From Udaeobacter sp963725505 (GTDB taxonomy: Bacteria > Verrucomicrobiota > Verrucomicrobiia > Chthoniobacterales > UBA10450), in assembly GCA_963725505.1 (NCBI GenBank), contig CAVRYN010000002.1, positions 611,952 to 675,951 on the forward strand: 64,000 bases of DNA, in the 5' to 3' direction. This document shows positions 1 through 9,438 of the stretch, in pieces (the stretch's first letter is position 1; each line of letters opens with the position of its first letter). The notes beneath the pieces are model-generated. The model did not search any database, was not told the origin of the DNA, and was given only the letters and a program-made list of their open reading frames with translations. A program made the translations under genes and the position numbers.

Positions 1-270
1 GGAAATTTCCGAGCTCGAGAAACGCCCCGCGTCATCCAGTTCGTAACGAATTGTCTCGCGAAGTTTGCCGTCCACATCGGTGGTCGTCGCCACCGCCTTG
101 TGCTGTGGCGGATCGAAATTGTAAACGGTGCGTGAGCCGTCCGGGTGCATCGATACGGTTACCCGCACAGCGTCGCTGCCAGCTTGCTCCGGTGACTGGC
201 CGAATCCGATCGCGGTGCCGCAGACGAGGAGGGCGCACGGAACCGTCAGCCCGAGCGGTAAAAATTTCAT
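1..270 (-). CDS. exported protein of unknown function (3' part outside window)
   Basis: Ninety codons are open from an ATG at 268-270 on the minus strand to the window edge, with no stop. The N-terminus looks like a Sec signal peptide: MKF, a hydrophobic stretch to about residue 20, then GFGQ as a likely cleavage region. The visible mature part is polar and contains VSMHPDGSRTVYNF and DVDGKLRETIRYELDD, which recall the short repeats of RHS/YD-type or other beta-rich secreted proteins, but that is too little for a family call. It is divergent from the dcw cluster, with 104 bases between the two starts. Function unknown. Confidence 0.55.
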   Translation of the reverse strand, partial: MKFLPLGLTVPCALLVCGTAIGFGQSPEQAGSDAVRVTVSMHPDGSRTVYNFDPPQHKAVATTTDVDGKLRETIRYELDDAGRFSSSEIS

Positions 271-325
271 GATCTGCGGAGCTTACGGTCAAGGCGCGCG
301 GGTGCAAATAAGCTGAAAATTTTTA

Positions 326-378
326 TTGACCTCCTGCTGGGGAGGTGGTTAAAAGTGGGGTCAAGTGGAGCAAAATGG
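326..378 (+). promoter_or_regulatory. MraZ-type operator with candidate dcw promoter
   Basis: GTGG occurs at 345, 355 and 365, and ATGG at 375, so four TGG-containing boxes lie exactly 10 bases apart on the same face of the helix. MraZ is known to bind direct TGGGN-type repeats with this spacing upstream of its own gene. A weak sigma-70-like pair (TTGACC at 326-331, 17 bases, TTAAAA at 349-354) overlaps the boxes, which would suit autorepression. The repeat spacing is seen directly; the promoter is tentative. Confidence 0.6.
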
Positions 379-854
379 ACGATTGCACCACTCGATCAAT
401 GGACGCCGATTCCCCATCCGAACGCTTCTATGCCGGAGAGTTCCGGCATTCCATCGATGACAAGAATCGAATCACGATTCCTTCTCGCTGGCGACGCGAT
501 CGCCCTGAAGAATTCATTCTTTTGCCGGAGGCGACGCATCAATTTTTGCTCGTCATGTCGTCAAAGGAATTTGCGAAAATGAGTTCGGCCGCGGAAACAA
601 ACCAGAGCGTTTCCGCGCGTGATCGCCGCGTTTTTTTGCGCCAACTGCATTCGCGCGCTCAGCACGCAGGCGCGGACCGACAAGGGCGCCTTGTTTTGCC
701 GGAAGATCTTTGCCGAAATCTCGGATTGAAAGGGGAAGTTGCTCTCGTTGGAAATCGGGGCCGCTTCGAGATTTGGAATTTGCAACGCTGGAAACGAGCG
801 CACGAGGAGGAAACGCCCACTTACCAGCACGTGGCAGGTGTAATTGGATTGTAA
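375..854 (+). CDS. mraZ: transcriptional regulator MraZ
   Basis: This is the first gene of the dcw cluster. MraZ is a DNA-binding protein of the SpoVT/AbrB-like fold that forms rings and represses its own operon. The protein has the two expected half-domains: FYAGEFRHSIDDKNRITIP near the N-terminus and a second copy ending DRQGRLVLPEDLCRNLGL about 75 residues later. I chose ATG 375 (159 residues). The in-frame GTG at 345 would place the start inside the operator repeats, and ATG 399 has no ribosome-binding sequence. The N-terminal extension before FYAGEF is longer than usual, so 399 remains possible. rsmH follows after 23 bases. Confidence 0.9.
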   Translation: MDDCTTRSMDADSPSERFYAGEFRHSIDDKNRITIPSRWRRDRPEEFILLPEATHQFLLVMSSKEFAKMSSAAETNQSVSARDRRVFLRQLHSRAQHAGADRQGRLVLPEDLCRNLGLKGEVALVGNRGRFEIWNLQRWKRAHEEETPTYQHVAGVIGL

Positions 855-877
855 CCAGATGTTTCGTTCAAAACGCT

Positions 878-1879
878 ATGAACGCACTCTGCCTTGAGCG
901 CCCTGCGTGGCTCGCCATTGATCCGCGGACTGACGAAGAGGAGCAGCATGCCATCGAGGATTTCGTGTACCACCGTCCGGTATTGCAGAGGGAAGTATTG
1001 GGATTACTGAAGCCGAAACCCGGTTTGCTCATCGTAGATGGAACATGTGGCGGTGGTGGCCATACCGAAGCGCTTTTGCAAAGTGGCGCCGACGTTGTGG
1101 CCCTGGATCAGGATCCTGATGCAGTTCAACATGTGAGCGAGCGACTGGCACATTTCGGCCGCCGCCTCATCGTGCGGCAGGCGAATTTCCGGCACGCAGG
1201 CAGCGTTCTCGATGAGCTTGGCTTAAGTACCATCGGGGGCGCGCTCCTTGATCTTGGTGTTTCGTCCCGCCAACTCGAAAATGCTCAGCGCGGTTTCAGC
1301 TTCGTTCGAAACGGTCCGCTCGATATGCGCATGGATCCGCGAACAAAGCTGACCGCTGCCAAGATCATAAACGAGTACGGCGAAGAGGAATTGACTCGAC
1401 TGTTTCGTGAACTTGGTGAGGAACCCGCCGCGCGCAGGATCGCGAGCTTGATCGTGAAGATGCGCAGGACTTCGCCTTTTCGCGAAACGCTGCCGCTGGC
1501 GCGGGCGATCGAAAAGTTGGTCGGGCGTCATGGGCGTCATCATCCAGCCACTCAGGTGTTTCAGGCGCTGCGGATGGAAGTGAACGATGAGCTTGGCGCG
1601 CTCGAGGAAGGCTTGCGTGTTTTAACTGCGCGACTTGCATCCGGGGGGCGCATTGCCGTGATCACTTTTCACTCACTGGAAGATCGGATCGTAAAGAACT
1701 CTTTTCGCGATCATAGCCAGGAATGGCTCGACAAGCCGGAGTGGCCCGAACCGAAGCGCAATCCCGATTACGATCTTGAACTGGTCACGCCGAAACCGGT
1801 GGAACCGAGCGATGACGAACAGCGCGCGAACCCTCGCTCGCGGAGCGCAAAGTTGCGCGTGGCCGAGAAATTTAAATGA
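878..1879 (+). CDS. rsmH: 16S rRNA (cytosine-1402-N4)-methyltransferase RsmH
   Basis: RsmH (MraW) methylates N4 of C1402 in the ribosomal P-site of 16S rRNA, using S-adenosylmethionine. The protein shows the family start YHRPVLQREVLGLL, the SAM loop VDGTCGGGGHTEALL, LLDLGVSSRQLENAQRGFSF, FQALRMEVNDEL and the closing FHSLEDRIVK block. From ATG 878 it has 333 residues, slightly longer than the usual 310 or so because of about 30 extra residues before the conserved start; a GTG just before YHRPV is an alternative start. The stop overlaps the start of ftsL by four bases (ATGA), indicating translational coupling. Confidence 0.93.
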   Translation: MNALCLERPAWLAIDPRTDEEEQHAIEDFVYHRPVLQREVLGLLKPKPGLLIVDGTCGGGGHTEALLQSGADVVALDQDPDAVQHVSERLAHFGRRLIVRQANFRHAGSVLDELGLSTIGGALLDLGVSSRQLENAQRGFSFVRNGPLDMRMDPRTKLTAAKIINEYGEEELTRLFRELGEEPAARRIASLIVKMRRTSPFRETLPLARAIEKLVGRHGRHHPATQVFQALRMEVNDELGALEEGLRVLTARLASGGRIAVITFHSLEDRIVKNSFRDHSQEWLDKPEWPEPKRNPDYDLELVTPKPVEPSDDEQRANPRSRSAKLRVAEKFK

Positions 1880-2241
1880 AGCACTCACGTCGAAAAAACT
1901 GTAATGCGGTAAACGCGGCCTCGCTTGCGCGCTGGATTGTGATGACTGCCTTTCTGGCCCTGGCCGGGTTGAGCTACGTTTATTTGACCGTGCAACTCTA
2001 CCATCTGGGCGAGCGCAGGAAGGCGGTGGAGAAGGAGCTTGTTAGTCTGCGCAATCAAAATGGGTATGCCAGCGCGCAAATCGAGGCTTTCACCTCGCTT
2101 CCGGCGTTACAACGCCGATTGAAAGAAGGCTACCTGAAAATGGTCCCCATTTCGGAGGCAAACATCGTGCGGCTGACTATTCCTCCACGATCAGACGAAG
2201 ACGCGATCCAACCCGTAGTGAACCCCTCTGCCGCAAGATGA
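1876..2241 (+). CDS. ftsL: FtsL-like divisome membrane protein
   Basis: A 121-residue bitopic protein between rsmH and ftsI, exactly where ftsL sits in dcw clusters. It has a short basic cytoplasmic end, one membrane segment at about residues 19-41 (WIVMTAFLALAGLSYVYLTV) and a periplasmic helix rich in E, K, R and L (about 44-70) that could form a coiled coil. FtsL pairs with FtsB/DivIC and activates FtsWI. The sequence itself is poorly conserved, so the call rests on topology, length and position. It overlaps both neighbours by four bases (ATGA). Confidence 0.75.
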   Translation: MKHSRRKNCNAVNAASLARWIVMTAFLALAGLSYVYLTVQLYHLGERRKAVEKELVSLRNQNGYASAQIEAFTSLPALQRRLKEGYLKMVPISEANIVRLTIPPRSDEDAIQPVVNPSAAR

Positions 2242-4055
2242 ATCCAAATAGCCGAAATCGTTGCGTGCTGGTGTGCACTGGTTTTATCGGACTCTTCAGC
2301 ATCTTTTCGTTTCGGCTGATTTATCTGCAGGCAATAAAGCACGATGAATACGCCGGCCTTGCAGCTGAAAAACACGTTTACCAACAAATCATCCACGCAG
2401 AGCGAGGCAAGATTCTCGACGCGAACAACAAAGTCCTCGCGCAGAACGTTCCTGTGGAAACCGTGGTCGCCGATGCAACACATTTTAACAACCGGCAAGC
2501 GATCGTTGCTCTCGTAAGCCACGAACTTGGCATCCCGTCCGGGGAGGTCGCGGAAAAGTTAGACGGCGAGCGCCGTTATATCGTGATCAAGCGGGAAGTG
2601 CCCGCGGCTACGGCAAACGCGCTGCGTCAGAAACTTCGCGAGGGCAATTTGCGCGGAATTTATTTCGAGCACGACGCCACGCGCATCTATCCAAACGGCT
2701 CCATGCTTTGTCATGTCATCGGATTCACCGACTTTGATCGTCACGGCATCCAGGGTGTGGAAGCCTCGATGGAGCAGTACCTTCAAGGGGAGGACGGTTA
2801 TCGTTTCATCGAGCACAACCGGGCCGGACAAGAGATCGTTCCCTACCGGGGGCAGGAGCGCGCTCCGCGCGACGGCTACCAAGTCCATCTGACCGTCGAT
2901 CTTGGTTTGCAGAACATCGTCGAGAATGAGATCGACGCCGCGATGGCGCAATATTCGCCGCAAAAAGCCACCATTATTCTGATGCGGCCGCAGACAGGCG
3001 AAATCCTGGCGATGGCCAATCGGCCGAATTTTGATTTGAACCTCCGCTCGGAAGCTCGACCTGAGCAGATGAAAAACCGGGCCATCATCGACATGATGGA
3101 GCCGGGCTCCACCTTCAAGATCGTAGCAGCCGCCGCCGCTCTCAATGAACGCAAGGTGCGTCCTGATTCGTCGATTTTTTGTGAGAACGGTCTCTGGAAC
3201 TTCGGCGGCAGCGCCCTGCACGATCACCGCGCGTTTTCGAATTTGAGTGTCCGCGAAATTCTCATCAAATCGAGCAACATCGGAGCGGCCAAACTTGCTC
3301 TCACTGTGGGCGACCAAAAGTTTTACGAATACATTCGACGGTTTGGATTCGGCGAGCGGACAGGAATTGATCTGCCCGGCGAGATCAACGGGCTGATTCG
3401 GCCTCCGAAATCGTGGAGCAAAATCTCGATCACCCGTATTCCGATGGGCCACGAGATCGGAGTGACGCCACTGCAAATGACGGTGGCGATGGCGACGATT
3501 GCCAACGGCGGCAAGTTGATCATGCCGCGAATTGTGAAATCGATCACTACATCGGACGGCAAAAGCATTAGCTCCTTTTCGCCGGTGGTGCTGCGCCAGG
3601 TTATTTCTCCTGAAACCGCCAGAGAAATTGGTGATGCACTCCGAGGCGTCGTGAGCGATAGCGGGACCGCTGCCGCCGCGGCCGTGCCGGGTTTTACCAT
3701 TGCTGGAAAAACCGGAACCGCGCAGAAAGTTAATCCCCGAGGCGGATATGAAGAGGGAAAGTACGTTGTTTCTTTCGCCGGTTATCTTCCGGCCGAGCAT
3801 CCCGAGTTTGTCGGTCTTGTCGTGCTCGATGATGCGCACACGAGCAAACCGGAGTTGAATTACGGCGGGCTGGTAGCAGGGCCGATCTTTTCCCGTCTTG
3901 CGGAGAAGGCCGCCCGCTATCTCGATCTTGAGCCGCATGAGGAGATTCGCAAAGCGCTTCCCGTGGCGCGAGTCGAAAAACCGCCGCCGGCAGAGCGAGC
4001 CCGCAAGACTGCCTCGGCGGAACGAATCGCCTTAACCAATGCCACACGCCATTGA
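2238..4055 (+). CDS. ftsI: penicillin-binding protein FtsI (septal transpeptidase)
   Basis: A class B penicillin-binding protein of 605 residues that cross-links septal peptidoglycan in the periplasm. A single membrane anchor lies at about residues 10-31, followed by the dimerisation region. The three catalytic motifs are all present: STFK (nucleophile Ser291, Lys294), SSN (345-347) and KTG (491-493). The C-terminal tail after the transpeptidase domain is Pro/Ala/Arg/Glu rich; I see no PASTA domain. The start overlaps ftsL by four bases, and the gap to murE is 58 bases. It is the likely transpeptidase partner of the FtsW encoded downstream. Confidence 0.93.
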   Translation: MNPNSRNRCVLVCTGFIGLFSIFSFRLIYLQAIKHDEYAGLAAEKHVYQQIIHAERGKILDANNKVLAQNVPVETVVADATHFNNRQAIVALVSHELGIPSGEVAEKLDGERRYIVIKREVPAATANALRQKLREGNLRGIYFEHDATRIYPNGSMLCHVIGFTDFDRHGIQGVEASMEQYLQGEDGYRFIEHNRAGQEIVPYRGQERAPRDGYQVHLTVDLGLQNIVENEIDAAMAQYSPQKATIILMRPQTGEILAMANRPNFDLNLRSEARPEQMKNRAIIDMMEPGSTFKIVAAAAALNERKVRPDSSIFCENGLWNFGGSALHDHRAFSNLSVREILIKSSNIGAAKLALTVGDQKFYEYIRRFGFGERTGIDLPGEINGLIRPPKSWSKISITRIPMGHEIGVTPLQMTVAMATIANGGKLIMPRIVKSITTSDGKSISSFSPVVLRQVISPETAREIGDALRGVVSDSGTAAAAAVPGFTIAGKTGTAQKVNPRGGYEEGKYVVSFAGYLPAEHPEFVGLVVLDDAHTSKPELNYGGLVAGPIFSRLAEKAARYLDLEPHEEIRKALPVARVEKPPPAERARKTASAERIALTNATRH

Positions 4056-4113
4056 ATGCCTCGTTACGGTTCGCCGCAGCGAATCCGTCCCGTGGCGGAC
4101 ATGTTGAAACCTC

Positions 4114-5592
4114 ATGCAGCTCAAGACTCTCCTCGCCGCGGCTCCAGTTCGCCAGGTCATCGGGCCACTCGATCGCCCAGTGGAAAGCATCGCGTATGAC
4201 TCGCGGCGAGTGCAAAGGAACAGCCTGTTCGCGGCATTGCGGGGCGAGAAAACCGATGGCCATCAATTCATTGGTCAAGCCATCGACAAAGGCGCGTCGG
4301 TGATCGTTGCTGAACGCGAGAACAACGATCCGCGCGTCACCTGTCTGGTTGTTGAGAACACGCGCACCGCGCTTGCTGATCTTTCGGCAGCTTTTTACGG
4401 GCACCCGGCGCGGAAATTAAAACTGGCGGCGGTCACGGGCACGAATGGCAAAACTACGACAACGTTTCTCATCAAACATATCTGCGAAAGGGCCGGCTTG
4501 CGTTGCGGATTAATCGGAACGGTGCGCTACGAGATTGGTGAGCGAATTCTGCCGGCCATCCGCACCACGCCGGAGTCGCTCGACCTACAAGAGTTGCTGG
4601 CGCAGATCGCCAATGCCGGCTGTAAGGCGGCAGCGATGGAAGTTTCTTCGCACGCGCTCGCACAAGATCGCACTCGCGGCCTCGAATGGAACGTCGCTGT
4701 CTTTACAAATCTCACCCAAGACCATCTCGATTTTCACGGGACAATGGAAAACTACTTCGATGCCAAAGCGAAGCTCTTCACAGGGCTCGTGGGCCAGAAA
4801 AGAAAGCGCAAACCTGTTGCAATCGTCAATATCGATGACCGGTACGGCCAACGACTGCTCGGCAAAATCGACAAACGTGTGGCAGTTGTCACTTATGGCA
4901 TGGGGACGCGCGCGGATTTCCGCGCTTCAAATTATCGCGCCGAGTTCGGCGGCACATCCTATCAACTGGACGCCCAAGGCAAGAGTTACCTGGTGCGCCT
5001 TCCACTGATTGGCCGCTTTAACGTGACCAACTCTGTCGCGGCGCTGGCCGCGGCCACCGCTCTCGGAATCAACCTGCGAAACGCGGTGTTTAGTCTCGCC
5101 AAGTCGCCGCAAGTGCCGGGACGTCTGGAATTGGTTCCGGCCAGGCGACAATTTCAAGTGTTCGTCGATTACGCACACACACCCGACGCGCTCGCGAATG
5201 TTCTCAAAACTCTGCGGGAACTCGAGCCGCAGCGTTTGATTGCGGTTTTCGGCTGCGGCGGCGATCGCGACCGGCAAAAACGCCCGTTGATGGCTGAGAT
5301 GGCAGATCGCCTTGCTGACTACTCCATCATCACGTCCGATAATCCGCGCAAGGAAGACCCGGGCGCCATCATCGCGGAGGTCGAAAAAGGATTTCGCTCA
5401 AATCGATATGAAAAAATTGTCGATCGCACACAGGCCATTGATCGCGCCGTTGCGCTCGCCCGACCGCGCGACATTGTATTGATTGCGGGCAAGGGACACG
5501 AAAATTATCAGGAGTTCGGCGATTACACGATCCCGTTTGACGACATTCAGGTCGCGCGTCGGGCGATTGAGGATCATCCAGTGGAGTTTTGA
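4114..5592 (+). CDS. murE: UDP-MurNAc-L-Ala-D-Glu--meso-diaminopimelate ligase MurE
   Basis: A Mur ligase of 492 residues that adds the third peptide residue to UDP-MurNAc-dipeptide in the cytoplasm using ATP. The P-loop GTNGKTTTT begins at residue 109. A DNPR motif (Asp409-Arg412) is the signature associated with meso-diaminopimelate rather than lysine as substrate, so a Gram-negative-type A1-gamma wall is predicted. FVDYAHTPDAL and AGKGHENYQ are further family blocks. The 58-base gap before it contains a short element (CCGTCCCGTGGCGGACA, about 4086-4102) that resembles a stretch inside the hpt gene at 52240. Confidence 0.95.
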   Translation: MQLKTLLAAAPVRQVIGPLDRPVESIAYDSRRVQRNSLFAALRGEKTDGHQFIGQAIDKGASVIVAERENNDPRVTCLVVENTRTALADLSAAFYGHPARKLKLAAVTGTNGKTTTTFLIKHICERAGLRCGLIGTVRYEIGERILPAIRTTPESLDLQELLAQIANAGCKAAAMEVSSHALAQDRTRGLEWNVAVFTNLTQDHLDFHGTMENYFDAKAKLFTGLVGQKRKRKPVAIVNIDDRYGQRLLGKIDKRVAVVTYGMGTRADFRASNYRAEFGGTSYQLDAQGKSYLVRLPLIGRFNVTNSVAALAAATALGINLRNAVFSLAKSPQVPGRLELVPARRQFQVFVDYAHTPDALANVLKTLRELEPQRLIAVFGCGGDRDRQKRPLMAEMADRLADYSIITSDNPRKEDPGAIIAEVEKGFRSNRYEKIVDRTQAIDRAVALARPRDIVLIAGKGHENYQEFGDYTIPFDDIQVARRAIEDHPVEF

Positions 5593-5606
5593 TTCTATCT
5601 GTTAAC

Positions 5607-7001
5607 ATGAATCCACTTCCACTTTCTCAAATCGCGCAGTTTGCGGGATCTTCGCTCGCAACCGGAGATGGAACTGTAGTGATTGCCAAGGTCAGTAGCG
5701 ATTCGCGCACTGTTAAGCCGGGCGAATTATTCGTCGCGTTACGCGGCGAAAATTTCGATGGACACGATTTCGTTGAATCCGCCGCTAAAGTCGGCGCGGC
5801 CGGGGCGATTGTCGATTCCAACTGGAAGGGGAGTACCCCAAAGAATTTCGCGCTTATCCGGGCGAAAGACACGTTACAGGCGTACCAGGAACTCGCTGCC
5901 AACTACCGGAAATCACTCACGCTAAAGGTGGTCGCAATCACTGGAAGCAACGGCAAGACGAGCACGAAAGACTTTGCCGCAGCAGTGCTGGCTCGCCGTT
6001 TTCGAGTCACGAAAACAGAGGGAAATTTCAATAACCACGTTGGGATGCCCCGAACTGTCCTAGATGCCACGTCGCAAGATGAAGTCGCTGTCTGGGAGAT
6101 TGGCATGAATCACCCTGGTGAAGTTGCGGTGCTGTCGAAAATCGCCGCGCCTGATGTGGCCATCATCACCAACATCGGTGTCGCACACATCGAGTTCATG
6201 GGTTCGCGCGAAGCGATTGCTGATGAGAAAGGCGCCCTTGTGGAAGCTGTTAGCGTTGGGGGGACAGTCATCTTGAATGCGGACGATCCTTTTAGCGCGC
6301 GCATCGCCGCGCGTGCGCGCGCCAAAGTCGTCCTGGCGGGCGCAACTGACGGAACGATCCGCGCAGCCGAGATAAGCCAGAGCGAGGACGGAACGGAGTT
6401 CACTATTCTTGAGGGCGCGCATCGCTGCCGGGCACAGTTGCCCGTGCCCGGCCTGCACATGGTGCAAAATGCGTTGCTCGCAGTCGCCGCTGGTCGTGTC
6501 TTCGGTGTCTCCCTGGAGGAATGTGCTGCCGGTCTCGCTGCCGCGCCGCTGGCCAAAGCGCGTTTGCAAATCAAGAAGATCGGTGGCGTTGAGTTCATTG
6601 ACGACAGTTACAACGCAAATCCCGATTCCATGAAGGCGGCCTTGCGCACTTTGGCGGAACTGCCCGCCGAAGGGAAACGCATTGCCATTTTTGGGGAAAT
6701 GAGGGAACTCGGCGCTGAATCGGAGCGCGGCCATCGCGAGGTGGGAGAAACCGCGGCCACGTTAAAAATCGATCAGCTGATCGCGATCGGAAATATGGCG
6801 GCGGAAATCGCTCACGGCGCCAAAGATGCGGGACTCAAAAATACCGCAATCGTAGAATCGACCGCAGAAGCCGCTCAGTTGTTAGGCGAAATCGCTGCGC
6901 CGGGCGATCTCGTGCTGGTAAAAGGCAGCCGCCTGGCTCGGACCGAGCGCGTGATTGAAGCATTCCGCAATTCGCAATCCGCATTCGTCATTTCGCCATG
7001 A
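5607..7001 (+). CDS. murF: UDP-MurNAc-tripeptide--D-Ala-D-Ala ligase MurF
   Basis: The Mur ligase that finishes the cytoplasmic precursor by adding D-alanyl-D-alanine. The P-loop TGSNGKTSTKD starts at residue 112; NFNNHVGMPRT, EIGMNHPGE and DDSYNANPDSMKAAL are typical MurF blocks. I chose ATG 5607 (464 residues, start MNPLPLSQIAQFAG), because the in-frame TTG at 5589 would overlap murE and add only six poorly fitting residues. The stop overlaps the start of mraY by four bases. Confidence 0.95.
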   Translation: MNPLPLSQIAQFAGSSLATGDGTVVIAKVSSDSRTVKPGELFVALRGENFDGHDFVESAAKVGAAGAIVDSNWKGSTPKNFALIRAKDTLQAYQELAANYRKSLTLKVVAITGSNGKTSTKDFAAAVLARRFRVTKTEGNFNNHVGMPRTVLDATSQDEVAVWEIGMNHPGEVAVLSKIAAPDVAIITNIGVAHIEFMGSREAIADEKGALVEAVSVGGTVILNADDPFSARIAARARAKVVLAGATDGTIRAAEISQSEDGTEFTILEGAHRCRAQLPVPGLHMVQNALLAVAAGRVFGVSLEECAAGLAAAPLAKARLQIKKIGGVEFIDDSYNANPDSMKAALRTLAELPAEGKRIAIFGEMRELGAESERGHREVGETAATLKIDQLIAIGNMAAEIAHGAKDAGLKNTAIVESTAEAAQLLGEIAAPGDLVLVKGSRLARTERVIEAFRNSQSAFVISP

Positions 7002-8098
7002 TGTACTACCTCCATCGCCTCAGCGATCAGTTCATTGGGTTTAATGTTTTCCTTTATGTCACTTTCCGAGCCATCGCCGCTGCGGTCACGGCATTCCTCG
7101 GCACGTTGGTTTTTGGAAACCTTATCATCCGAAAACTGACTGCGCTGAAGGTGGGACAACCAATTCGCGAAGCGTCTGAAGTTCATCGTCTCGCCGAGCT
7201 TCATGGAGTGAAACAGGGCACGCCTACCATGGGAGGCGTGCTCGTTATCGGAGCCGTTTTTATGTCGAGTCTTCTCTGGGCCCGTCTCGATAACCTCTTC
7301 GTCTGGTTGGCGCTGTTCAGCATGGTCTATCTCGGGGCGCTCGGTTTCGCGGATGATTACCTCAAGGTGACGAAGAAAAAATCCGACGGGATCAGCGGTC
7401 GGATCAAACTTCTTTTTCAAATCTCGCTCGCGGCAATCATCACTGGCCTTTTCCTCACGAATCCATTGTTGGAAGTGCAGGCGCGCTCTCTGTACGTGCC
7501 GTTCGTGAAGGCGCCTGTCGTTGCGAACATGAGCTGGTTTACATTCGTGTTTTTTGCGCTCGTTATTGTGGGCTCATCGAATGCGGTGAACCTCACTGAC
7601 GGGTTGGATGGCTTGGCGATTGGTTGCACCATTCCGGCGGCATTCGCATACGCATTGCTTTCTTACGCAGCCGGCAATTTTCGGATCGCGGAATACTTGC
7701 AGGTACCTTTTTATCCGTTCGCCGCGGAGTTGACGGTAGTTTGCTCGGCCCTTATCGGCGCGGGCCTCGGTTTCCTCTGGTTTAACTGCTATCCAGCCAA
7801 GGTTTTCATGGGCGACACCGGATCGCTGGCCATCGGCGGCATGCTGGGCGTCGTCGCGATCTGCTGCAAACAGGAACTGCTTTTGGTCGTAGTCGGCGGC
7901 GTGTTCGTGATCGAAGCCGTCTCAGTGATTTTGCAGGTGTTAAGTTTCAAACTCACGGGCAAGCGATTTTTTGCCATGTCGCCACTGCATCATCATTTCG
8001 AACTAACGGGCTGGAAGGAGAGCACCGTGATCGTTCGGTTCTGGATTCTGTCGATCATCTTCGCCCTCCTTGGCTTGGCGACACTGAAACTGCGATGA
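6998..8098 (+). CDS. mraY: phospho-MurNAc-pentapeptide transferase MraY
   Basis: An integral membrane enzyme of 366 residues that moves phospho-MurNAc-pentapeptide onto undecaprenyl phosphate to make lipid I. The catalytic pair in ADDYLKV (Asp119, Asp120), the block NLTDGLDGLAIG, FMGDTGSLAIGG and the C-terminal PLHHHFELTGW loop are all present, with about ten hydrophobic segments. Two ATGs in a row (6998 and 7001) could both serve as start. It is coupled by ATGA overlaps to murF and murD. Confidence 0.96.
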   Translation: MMYYLHRLSDQFIGFNVFLYVTFRAIAAAVTAFLGTLVFGNLIIRKLTALKVGQPIREASEVHRLAELHGVKQGTPTMGGVLVIGAVFMSSLLWARLDNLFVWLALFSMVYLGALGFADDYLKVTKKKSDGISGRIKLLFQISLAAIITGLFLTNPLLEVQARSLYVPFVKAPVVANMSWFTFVFFALVIVGSSNAVNLTDGLDGLAIGCTIPAAFAYALLSYAAGNFRIAEYLQVPFYPFAAELTVVCSALIGAGLGFLWFNCYPAKVFMGDTGSLAIGGMLGVVAICCKQELLLVVVGGVFVIEAVSVILQVLSFKLTGKRFFAMSPLHHHFELTGWKESTVIVRFWILSIIFALLGLATLKLR

Positions 8099-9438
8099 AA
8101 AACGCGCGCTATAAAAATCAAAATATCGCCGTTCTTGGTGCAGGCCTGAGCGGGAGCGCTGCGGCGCTTCTGCTCAGATCGGAGGGCGCACAGGTGACGG
8201 TGCTCGATAGCGCCGAGGAGAAGAACTTACTTAAATCGACGATAGACAATCTGCGGGCACAGGATGTGCGCGTGATTTGCGGGGCGGCAGCGGATGAAGA
8301 TTCATCCGCGTATCAGATGGCCATTTTAAGTCCCGGCATCGATCCGGCTTCCCCGCTGGCGCGCAATTTTCTTTCGCGCGGAATTGAAGTAATCAGCGAA
8401 CTCGAGCTGGGCTGGCGGTCCTGTGAGACTCCGGTCATCGCTGTTACGGGCACGAACGGCAAAACGACAACGACGGAATTGCTGGCTCAAATGCTGAATG
8501 CCTGCGGCCAGCGAACGATTGCTTGCGGGAACATTGGCAAACCGCTTTCCGAAGTGGCGCGGGAAAGCCAGCCATTCGATGTGCTCACGGTTGAGGTGAG
8601 CTCGTTCCAACTGGAAGCGATCGAAACCTTTCATCCATCCATCAGCCTCTGGCTGAACTTCGCTCCCGACCATCTCGACCGTTATCGTTCCGTGGCTGAT
8701 TATCGCGCGGCCAAGCTGCGCATTTTCGAAAATCAAACCGACACCGACGTGGCAGTGGTAAATGCGATCGAAAAATTTCCCGCGATCCGTCCGCGCGAGA
8801 TCACCTTTAGCGCGTACTCCGATCAAGCGGATTTCCAACTTTCAGATGGTGCGATTGTTTACCAAAACCAAGCCGTCGTCCGTTTGTCAGACACCAAACT
8901 TCGTGGGCTGCATAACATCGAGAACCTGATGGCGACGCTCGCCGCTGGCATGGCGCGCGGACTCTCGTTCAAGGAAATAGTCCCGCCCCTCTGTGAGTAT
9001 GAGCCCCGGCCGCATCGTTGCGAATTTGTCCGCGAAGTCAACGGCGTCGAATATGTGAACGACTCGAAGGCGACAAACCTCGACGCGGTGGACAAAGCGC
9101 TGCGTGCGCAAACTAAGCCGGTCATCCTCATCGCTGGTGGCAAGGACAAAGGTTTTAACTTTGATCCGCTTCGCTCTCTAGTGACGGAGAAGGTCAGATC
9201 GACGATTTTAATCGGCGAAATGGCCGACAGCATCAGGCGTTCCTGGAGCGGCGCGGTCGAGTGCGAAATCGCAAACTCGCTTGCGGACGCAGTCGAGCGC
9301 GCACATGCCAGCGCAAAACGCGGGGAAGTGGTTCTGTTTTCCCCGGGCACATCATCGTTCGACATGTTCAAAAGCTACGCCGATCGAGGCGACCAATTTC
9401 GCGCGCTCGTGCAGGCGTTGCCTCAAACAGACAGATGA
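8095..9438 (+). CDS. murD: UDP-MurNAc-L-alanine--D-glutamate ligase MurD
   Basis: The Mur ligase that adds D-glutamate to UDP-MurNAc-L-alanine. The N-terminal nucleotide-binding loop VLGAGLSGSAAALLL is present, with the ATP loop GTNGKTTTTE (from residue 119), SSFQLEAI, NFAPDHLDRY, NDSKATN and AGGKDKG in the expected order. Its 447 residues match the family length. The stop overlaps the next start by four bases. Confidence 0.95.
   Translation: MKNARYKNQNIAVLGAGLSGSAAALLLRSEGAQVTVLDSAEEKNLLKSTIDNLRAQDVRVICGAAADEDSSAYQMAILSPGIDPASPLARNFLSRGIEVISELELGWRSCETPVIAVTGTNGKTTTTELLAQMLNACGQRTIACGNIGKPLSEVARESQPFDVLTVEVSSFQLEAIETFHPSISLWLNFAPDHLDRYRSVADYRAAKLRIFENQTDTDVAVVNAIEKFPAIRPREITFSAYSDQADFQLSDGAIVYQNQAVVRLSDTKLRGLHNIENLMATLAAGMARGLSFKEIVPPLCEYEPRPHRCEFVREVNGVEYVNDSKATNLDAVDKALRAQTKPVILIAGGKDKGFNFDPLRSLVTEKVRSTILIGEMADSIRRSWSGAVECEIANSLADAVERAHASAKRGEVVLFSPGTSSFDMFKSYADRGDQFRALVQALPQTDR

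Noticed and set aside
2559..3938. A 459-codon open frame antisense to ftsI
   Set aside because: It is a shadow of a well-conserved ftsI; its translation is His/Arg-rich and resembles no protein.
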